From positions 1 to 10,991 of the forward strand of contig JAEVZE010000104.1 of the NCBI GenBank assembly GCA_023392395.1: a DNA stretch of 10,991 nt, given 5' to 3'. Shown here piece by piece: positions 7,814 to 10,991 of the stretch (the stretch's first letter is position 1; every line of letters begins with the position of its first letter). The DNA is from Bacillota bacterium. GTDB lineage: Bacteria; Bacillota; Clostridia; Christensenellales; Aristaeellaceae. The translations under genes were made by a program, and so were the position numbers. The notes beneath the pieces were generated by a model. That model saw only the letters and a list, made by a program, of their open reading frames with translations, was not told where the DNA came from and made no database searches.

Positions 7814-7848
7814 ACGACGCCCTCCCGCTAATTCGTTCAAGCCCTGGG

Positions 7849-7884
7849 AAAAGAAAAACTCCGTCTTTCCCATGAAAGACGGAG
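7849..7884 (-). terminator. T-box regulated terminator
   Basis: Perfect 11-bp stem on the minus strand: CTCCGTCTTTC (7884-7874), loop ATGG, GAAAGACGGAG (7869-7859), then TTTTTCTTTT. It lies 36 bases before the ATG of the fusion gene and directly after the T-box core, so it is the expression switch of the leader. The preceding GC plus CTCCGTC overlaps the expected antiterminator partner. Confidence 0.9.
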
Positions 7885-8149
7885 GCTTGCATCCGCGGTA
7901 CCACTTTCGTTACCACCCTGAGGCGGTCGCTCGATCGCAACCGGAAAATCCGAGTGCGCGTCCCTGTAACGGGGGATACCGGCACGGCCTACTTGAGCCG
8001 ATTCTACATCGGCATCGCGGTTCAGCCTGCTGCTGGCGGGGAGAGCAGACGCCTTGCCTTCTGCCGCTTTTCATCAACCGCGGCTCTCTGTGAGAAGGGG
8101 ATCGGCGCATCGGCCCCGCTCCTGATGCATTTAAGGGGATGAAGTTGTG
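7849..8149 (-). promoter_or_regulatory. T-box riboswitch leader of the fusion gene
   Basis: Minus-strand leader with the main T-box parts in order: AGAGAG followed by the Stem I distal hairpin GCCGC-GGTTGATGAAAA-GCGGC (8084-8063); a linker with AGTAGGCC; the Stem III hairpin CCCCCGTTACAGGG (7975-7962); the T-box/antiterminator core AAGTGGTACCGCGG (about 7906-7893); then the terminator. T-boxes read the charging state of one tRNA: uncharged tRNA pairs through its NCCA end with UGGN and prevents termination. Here UGGU implies a tRNA with discriminator A73. The specifier is not certain. By pairing GCGCC with GGCGT and GCGGGG with CCCCGC, the specifier loop would be CTGCTCT (about 8047-8041), giving CUC (Leu) or GCU (Ala); the usual GAA before the codon is missing. 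Confidence 0.9.
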
Positions 8150-8155
8150 AAACAT

Positions 8156-8184
8156 ATTCTAGCGGATTTACTTTCAAAAGGCAA
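8156..8184 (-). promoter_or_regulatory. Promoter of the T-box leader
   Basis: On the minus strand, TTGCCT (8184-8179), a 17-bp spacer and TAGAAT (8161-8156). Four and five of six bases match the sigma-A consensus. Transcription would begin near 8149, just upstream of the first T-box helices, giving a leader of about 335 bases. The promoter lies 24 bases after the stop of the DUF6530-like gene. Confidence 0.7.
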
Positions 8185-8208
8185 GCCTGACGGAGGTTAA
8201 TTTTCCGC

Positions 8209-8712
8209 TCAATCGTCGTACGCTCGGTTGCTGCCGTAGCCCGCCGACCGGAGCATGTTGCAAAGCAGGTGCAGCCGCTCGGACAGCATTTCGTCGTCCC
8301 GCGCCAGCGCGTTGGCAAACAGTTGAATATCCTCGTCAAGCTTCTCGTTGTCCGTGCAGATCGAAACCGTCATGGCGTCGCCCTGCAGCGGGATGCGGTC
8401 CACACGGGGGTTGGCCGCGTCGTACATGCCCGGAATGCGGTAGGCCTCTTTGAAATAACCCTTTGCCCGGACGATCAAAAGCGCCAGGTCCAGTACCCGG
8501 TGCAGCGGCATCTCCTCGGACTGCCGGGACCACTTTTCGCCGGTGTAGCGCCACACCTTGGCCGAGATGTCCACCCGGCCCCGATCATTCCACTGGGCCA
8601 GGCCCAGGGACAGCCCCTGCGCTTCGGAATCGTAGGCGTTCCGCCCGTCGATGCTGGCGTAGTTCTCGCACACGACCACCGGTTTGTGCTTCAGCGTGGT
8701 TGGAATTTTCAT
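8209..8712 (-). CDS. DUF6530-like protein of unknown function
   Basis: A 167-residue, probably cytoplasmic protein with no signal peptide or membrane segment. The N-terminal block is the most distinctive: MKIPTTLKHKPVVVCENY, then IDGR (21-24), LSLGLAQWNDRG (34-45), DISAKVWRYTGEKWSRQSEE (48-67) and LPLHRVLD-like (69-75). I recognise this pattern as a small uncharacterised family common in Clostridia, annotated DUF6530 as far as I recall. The C-terminal half (from about 115) looks like an acidic helical region (TDNEKLDEDIQ, then DEMLSERLHLL). The ATG at 8712 has AGAGAGGA upstream. It has its own near-consensus promoter with an operator-like repeat over the -10 box, so it is probably a regulated single gene. 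It is separate from the fusion gene downstream, which has its own promoter. Function unknown. Confidence 0.85.
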   Translation of the reverse strand: MKIPTTLKHKPVVVCENYASIDGRNAYDSEAQGLSLGLAQWNDRGRVDISAKVWRYTGEKWSRQSEEMPLHRVLDLALLIVRAKGYFKEAYRIPGMYDAANPRVDRIPLQGDAMTVSICTDNEKLDEDIQLFANALARDDEMLSERLHLLCNMLRSAGYGSNRAYDD

Positions 8713-8732
8713 GGGAACACATCCTCTCTAAT

Positions 8733-8761
8733 TACTAAACTACTAATTTACTGATTTAGTA
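8733..8761. promoter_or_regulatory. Operator-like AT-rich repeat overlapping the -10 box
   Basis: The outer arms TACTAAA (8733-8739) and TTTAGTA (8755-8761) are exact complements, with further matches around the centre TAATTTA. The same stretch reads as an 8-bp tandem series: TACTAAAC, TACTAATT, TACTGATT, TAGTAT. It runs from the -10 box to the start region, where a repressor would block transcription. No repressor gene is adjacent, so the binding protein is unknown. Confidence 0.6.
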
Positions 8762-8786
8762 TACTGCGAACGGCGCGCCTTGTCAA
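8758..8786 (-). promoter_or_regulatory. Promoter of the DUF6530-like gene
   Basis: On the minus strand, TTGACA (8786-8781), a 17-bp spacer and TATACT (8763-8758): a perfect -35 and a five-of-six -10. It starts three bases after the T tract of the preceding terminator. This is one of the best promoters in the window, so repression is more likely than activation to be the means of control. Confidence 0.88.
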
Positions 8787-8788
8787 GC

Positions 8789-8818
8789 AAAAAAACCGCC
8801 CTCCGGCGTCGGGGCGGT
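8789..8818 (-). terminator. Rho-independent terminator ending the glpP-side transcript
   Basis: On the minus strand: ACCGCCC (8818-8812), a loop, GGGCGGT (8801-8795), then seven T (8795-8789, the first shared with the stem). It ends the transcript coming from the GlpP-like gene and through repeat copy A, and lies just before the next promoter. Confidence 0.88.
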
Positions 8819-8840
8819 GCCTCCTCATCAGGGCTTCAAC

Positions 8841-8965
8841 CGTTCCCGGCGACCAGCGCGCCGGGAACAAAGTTTCATCCACCAGTACGAACACTGGTGG
8901 ATGAAACAATACCTTATGTCAGTGAGCCGCCTGGAGATTCCTGAGAATTTCAGGCGCACGCAGTT
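8841..8965. repeat. Structured repeat element, copy A
   Basis: Three hairpins in a row: 8842-8868 (10-bp stem GTTCCCGGCG), 8872-8907 (15-bp perfect stem GTTTCATCCACCAGT, 6-base loop) and 8928-8956 (CGCCT plus a seven-pair inner stem with one bulged G). The sequence aligns along its length with copy B at 10263-10385: shared blocks include CGTTCCCG, CACCAGT or its equivalent, ACTGGTG, TGAAA, AATACCTTA, ATTCCT, AATTTCAGGC and CACGCAG. Differences in the long stem are compensatory. It lies in the 250-bp stretch between the GlpP-like gene and its terminator, probably as part of its 3' untranslated region. Confidence 0.85.
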
Positions 8966-8974
8966 CTCCCTTCA

Positions 8975-9038
8975 GCATCGAAAAATCCGAAGGGTTTTTC
9001 GATGCGCAGAACCGCCCTCCAACTTCGGGAGGTCGGTT
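8975..9038. other. Two further hairpins between copy A and the GlpP-like gene
   Basis: Hairpin 8975-9005: GCATCGAAAAA-TCC-GAA-GGG-TTTTTCGATGC, 14 pairs with one T-G on the plus strand. Hairpin 9010-9038: AACCG-C-CCTCC, a 7-base loop, GGAGG-T-CGGTT. Neither is followed by a T tract in either direction, so they are not classic terminators. The first aligns weakly with the region after copy B (TCCGAAGG against CCCGAAGA) and may belong to the same element. Confidence 0.55.
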
Positions 9039-9068
9039 TGAATGGAGAAGGCTATGGATGGATTGGCG

Positions 9069-9632
9069 CTACATTTGCCACACGCCCTGGTGAGTGGTGG
9101 ATACGGCCACCGCGCCCGCGTCCAGCGCGGCGATGACTTCGGACTTTTCCTCGATCAGCCCACCCGCGATCACCGGGATGCCGGTCAGTTCCCGGGCGGC
9201 GCGCAGCACCCGCGGGATCAGGCCCGGCATGATCTCGATGAAGTCGGGTCTGCCGGTCTCCGACAGGTTTTTCAGGTTGGCGACGAACTTGGAATCGATG
9301 GCGAACACTCGCTGCACCGTCGTCAGCCCCAGCTGGTGGGCGCGGCGAAGAAGCGGCGGCCGGGTGGAGATCACACCGTCTGGCGTGCAGAGGGAACGCA
9401 GCGCGTCGATCACCACCTCGCGGCTTGAGAAGCCGTCGATCAGGTCCACGTGCACCAGCGCGCGCTTGCCCGATGCCTTGACGCGCTCCACCTGCGGCGC
9501 GATGGTGACCACCGACCCCTGCAGCAAAAACACCACTTCGCAGTCGCTTTGAAGCGCTGCTTCCAGCCCCTCGTCGGAGTTGACGGCGGCGATCACGGGG
9601 TTGTCCCGCAGGCATTCGATAATGGTTTTCAT
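9069..9632 (-). CDS. glpP: GlpP-family glycerol-3-phosphate-responsive antiterminator
   Basis: A 187-residue TIM-barrel-like RNA-binding regulator. In Bacillus, GlpP with glycerol 3-phosphate binds the leader mRNA of glycerol genes and prevents termination. Family blocks present: NPVIAAV (11-17), EVVFLLQGSVVTI (32-44), KRALVHVDLIDGFSSREVVID (56-76), VISTRPPLLRRA (87-98), TTVQRVFAIDS (104-114), RPDFIEIMPGLIPRV (128-142), IPVIAGGLI (152-160) and ALDAGAVAVSTTHQGVW (169-185). The length is typical. The ATG at 9632 has GAGG five bases upstream; an earlier in-frame GTG at 9671 lies in the -10 box and is rejected. It has its own consensus-like promoter and is divergent from the DUF3052-like gene. 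No glpF, glpK or glpD lies in the window, so any targets are elsewhere. Confidence 0.9.
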   Translation of the reverse strand: MKTIIECLRDNPVIAAVNSDEGLEAALQSDCEVVFLLQGSVVTIAPQVERVKASGKRALVHVDLIDGFSSREVVIDALRSLCTPDGVISTRPPLLRRAHQLGLTTVQRVFAIDSKFVANLKNLSETGRPDFIEIMPGLIPRVLRAARELTGIPVIAGGLIEEKSEVIAALDAGAVAVSTTHQGVWQM

Positions 9633-9662
9633 GGCGGCCTCATTTCCAGCTTTTTCGGGTTC

Positions 9663-9691
9663 ACTATACACGAAGCGCCCGCCCGTGTCAA
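9663..9691 (-). promoter_or_regulatory. Promoter of the GlpP-like gene
   Basis: On the minus strand, TTGACA (9691-9686), a 17-bp spacer and TATAGT (9668-9663). The transcript would start near 9656, about 24 bases before the ATG, leaving a short leader with the GAGG site. The leader is too short to hold an antitermination structure, so the gene does not look controlled by its own kind of mechanism. Confidence 0.85.
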
Positions 9692-9724
9692 CTCTTGCCG
9701 GTTGAAGCCGCCAATTTTGCGCGC

Positions 9725-9754
9725 TTGACAGGCATCTTTGTCAACCGCTACAAT
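9725..9754 (+). promoter_or_regulatory. Promoter of the DUF3052-like gene, with overlapping dyad
   Basis: TTGACA (9725-9730), an 18-bp spacer and TACAAT (9749-9754), 25 bases before the start at 9779. The -35 box and TGTCAA at 9739-9744 form an inverted repeat across the spacer, a possible repressor site. The -35 boxes of this promoter and the opposing glpP promoter lie 33 bp apart. Confidence 0.75.
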
Positions 9755-9778
9755 GGCGGTGTTGTGAGGGGGATGGGT

Positions 9779-10186
9779 ATGGAAGCGAAGTCATCCAAGA
9801 CCACGGCGGAAAAGCTGGGCATCAATGAGGGCGCGCGGATCGTGGCGCTTCGTGCGCCGCCCGATTATACCGCCATCCTGGGCCATCTTGCTGAGAGCGT
9901 TCTTGTGACACAAAAACTCGATCAACCGGCGGGCTTCATTCACTACTTCGCGATGGACAGGCGCGAGTTGGAGAGCGATTTCCCCATCCTCAAGGGCATG
10001 TTACAAAAAGATGGGACAATTTGGATTTCCTGGCCCAAGCGCGCATCGAAGGTCGCGACCGATTTGAACGACGGCGCCGTCCGGGAAATCGGCCTTGCGA
10101 ATGGGTTGGTGGATGTGAAGGTGTGTTCGGTGAACGAGGTTTGGTCAGGCCTGAAATTCGTCTACAGGCTCAAGGACAGAGGTTGA
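9779..10186 (+). CDS. DUF3052-like protein of unknown function
   Basis: A 135-residue, probably cytoplasmic protein. Recognisable family blocks: EKLGINEGARIVALRAPPDY (11-30), FIHYFAMDRRELE (53-65), LQKDGTIWISWPKRASK (75-91), TDLNDGAVREIGLANGLVDVK (94-114) and VWSGLKFVYRLKDR (121-134). This matches my memory of the DUF3052 family, best known from Actinobacteria and of unknown function; there is no visible catalytic motif. Two ATG codons compete: 9773 and 9779. GAGGGGG at 9766-9772 is too close to the first and six bases from the second, so 9779 is chosen. The gene is divergent from the GlpP-like gene and convergent with malic enzyme, with a hairpin 11 bases after its stop. Confidence 0.85.
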   Translation: MEAKSSKTTAEKLGINEGARIVALRAPPDYTAILGHLAESVLVTQKLDQPAGFIHYFAMDRRELESDFPILKGMLQKDGTIWISWPKRASKVATDLNDGAVREIGLANGLVDVKVCSVNEVWSGLKFVYRLKDRG

Positions 10187-10197
10187 AAGCGAGCGCA

Positions 10198-10229
10198 AAG
10201 CGCCCCCTGGCTGTCAGCCAGGAGCGCTT
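10198..10229. terminator. Hairpin after the DUF3052-like gene, possible terminator
   Basis: Stem AAGCGC-CCC-CTGGCTG, a 1-base loop, CAGCCAG-GA-GCGCTT: 13 pairs with a small internal loop. It starts 11 bases after the stop codon and lies between convergent genes. There is no clean T tract on either strand (minus: TTTGCGCTCGCTTT after the stem), so termination in either direction is plausible but not proven by sequence. Confidence 0.6.
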
Positions 10230-10262
10230 CAACTGCCGATAATCCCATTCGTTTCTTCTAAT

Positions 10263-10385
10263 CGTTCCCGACGACCTGTGCGCCGGGGTATTATTTCAGG
10301 CACCAGTGCGTACACTGGTGCCTGAAATAATACCTTAAGTCAATGGGCTGCCCGGAAATTCCTCGGAATTTCAGGCTCACGCAGA
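10263..10385. repeat. Structured repeat element, copy B
   Basis: Same element as at 8841-8965 and in the same orientation. Hairpins: 10267-10287 (CCCGACG/CGCCGGG; the one mismatch becomes a G-U pair on the minus strand), 10287-10334 (a perfect 22-bp stem, arms starting GGTATTATTTCAGGC, with loop CGTA) and 10350-10376 (GAAATTC/GAATTTC inner stem). It begins about 40 bases from the stop of malic enzyme and probably forms the 3' untranslated region of that minus-strand transcript. The surrounding 240-bp gap otherwise holds only the hairpin at 10198-10229. Confidence 0.85.
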
Positions 10386-10425
10386 CTTCCTTCGCGCACG
10401 AAAGCCCGAAGAGATTAGCGCGCTT

Positions 10426-10991
10426 TTAGATGCGGGCGACGCCGGAGTCGCGGGCGGCCTGGGCGACGGCCTTGGAGACGGTCTCCCGGACGCGCGGGTC
10501 GAACGGCGCGGGAATGATGTACTCCGGGTTCAGCTCGCTGTCCGAGATCAGGCTCGCCAGGCCGTAGGCGGCGGCCAGCTTCATCTGGTCGTTGATGTCC
10601 GACGCGCGCACGTCGAAGGTGCCGCGGAACACGCCCGGGAAGGCCAGGACGTTGTTGATCTGGTTGGGGAAGTCGCTGCGGCCCGTGGCGATGACGGCCG
10701 CGCCGCCCGCCTTGGCCTCGTCGGGGAAGATCTCCGGCGTCGGGTTGGCGCAGGCGAAGACGATTGCGTCTTTCGCCATGCTGGAGACCATTTCGGTGGT
10801 GACCATCTTGGGGGCGGACACGCCGATGAAGACGTCCGCATCGACCAGCGCGTCGGCCAGTGTGCCCTTGACCATGCCGCGGTTGGTGACGAGCGCCATT
10901 TCGTCCTTGATGGCGTTCATGCCCTCGGTGCGGCCTTCGTAGATGACGCCCTTGCGGTCGCAGAGGATGACGTTCTGGAAATTATCGGACA
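10426..10991 (-). CDS. Malic enzyme (malate dehydrogenase, decarboxylating), C-terminal part
   Basis: The last 187 residues of an NAD(P)-dependent malic enzyme, which converts malate to pyruvate and CO2 with reduction of NAD(P)+ in the cytoplasm. The frame is open to the right edge, so the N-terminal catalytic part is outside the window; the ATG at 10920 is internal. Visible family motifs in the fragment: DRKGVIYEGR (11-20), MNAIKDEMA (24-32), ADVFIGVSAPKMVTTEMV (51-68), IVFACANPTPEIFPDEA (76-92), VIATGRSDFPNQINNVLAFPG (99-119) and SDINDQMKLAAAYGLA (130-145). These belong to the NAD-binding domain of the short bacterial type. The cofactor (NAD or NADP) cannot be settled from this part. It ends with TAA, and repeat copy B follows in its 3' region. 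Confidence 0.95.
   Translation of the reverse strand, partial: SDNFQNVILCDRKGVIYEGRTEGMNAIKDEMALVTNRGMVKGTLADALVDADVFIGVSAPKMVTTEMVSSMAKDAIVFACANPTPEIFPDEAKAGGAAVIATGRSDFPNQINNVLAFPGVFRGTFDVRASDINDQMKLAAAYGLASLISDSELNPEYIIPAPFDPRVRETVSKAVAQAARDSGVARI

Noticed and set aside
7814..7873. N-terminal extension of the fusion protein from an ATG at 7873
   Set aside because: That ATG lies in the loop of the T-box terminator and lacks a ribosome binding site; the ATG at 7813 has GGGAGGG.
8975..9005. Hairpin read as the terminator of the GlpP-like gene
   Set aside because: Its T run is inside the stem, and no T tract follows on either strand. The hairpin at 8789-8818 with seven T is the convincing terminator.
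8817..9041. Plus-strand open frame of 74 codons across repeat copy A
   Set aside because: It runs through several hairpins, has no ribosome binding site and shows no protein pattern. The DNA is better explained as structured non-coding sequence.
8841..10385. CRISPR array
   Set aside because: There are only two copies, 1.4 kb apart and about 125 bp long, with no short regular repeats and spacers.
8841..10385. Insertion sequence or composite transposon formed by the two elements
   Set aside because: No transposase gene, no terminal inverted repeats and no target duplications could be seen; the copies are direct, imperfect repeats.

Overview
The window looks like a chromosomal segment from a GC-rich Bacillota (Firmicutes) bacterium, most likely a gut-type member of the Clostridia. 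The signs are a T-box leader, a YesM-type kinase with an AraC-type response regulator beside a sugar ABC operon, a GlpP-family antiterminator, a DUF6530-like gene and strong AGGAGG-type ribosome binding sites. The assignment rests on gene content only. No plasmid, phage, IS or CRISPR feature is visible.

Left part (1-5089): a carbohydrate ABC importer operon on the minus strand (binding protein, then MalF-type permease, then a MalG-type permease cut by the window edge) is transcribed divergently from a two-component system on the plus strand (sensor kinase and AraC-type regulator overlapping by 14 bp). Both transcripts start from a 137-bp gap with two TATAAT boxes and no good -35 boxes, which fits activation by the response regulator. 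A strong hairpin lies between the binding-protein and permease genes.

Middle (5090-8786): a bidirectional terminator and a cluster of palindromes separate the regulator from a convergent minus-strand gene for an 838-residue protein. It joins an N-terminal xylose-isomerase-like TIM barrel to a complete acyl-CoA synthetase (ANL superfamily). This gene is preceded by a well-formed T-box riboswitch with its own promoter, a setting normally reserved for aminoacyl-tRNA synthetase and amino-acid genes. Upstream lies a small DUF6530-like gene with a near-consensus promoter overlapped by an AT-rich, partly palindromic repeat that looks like an operator.

Right part (8787-10991): a divergent pair, a GlpP-like antiterminator (minus) and a DUF3052-like protein (plus), is followed at the right edge by the C-terminal part of malic enzyme (minus). 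Two homologous copies of a structured element of about 125 bp lie in the same orientation at 8841-8965 and 10263-10385, each downstream of a minus-strand gene. Their central long hairpin keeps pairing through compensatory base changes, so this is a candidate undescribed structured RNA or palindromic repeat family. The two strongest leads are these elements and the T-box-controlled isomerase/acyl-CoA synthetase fusion.
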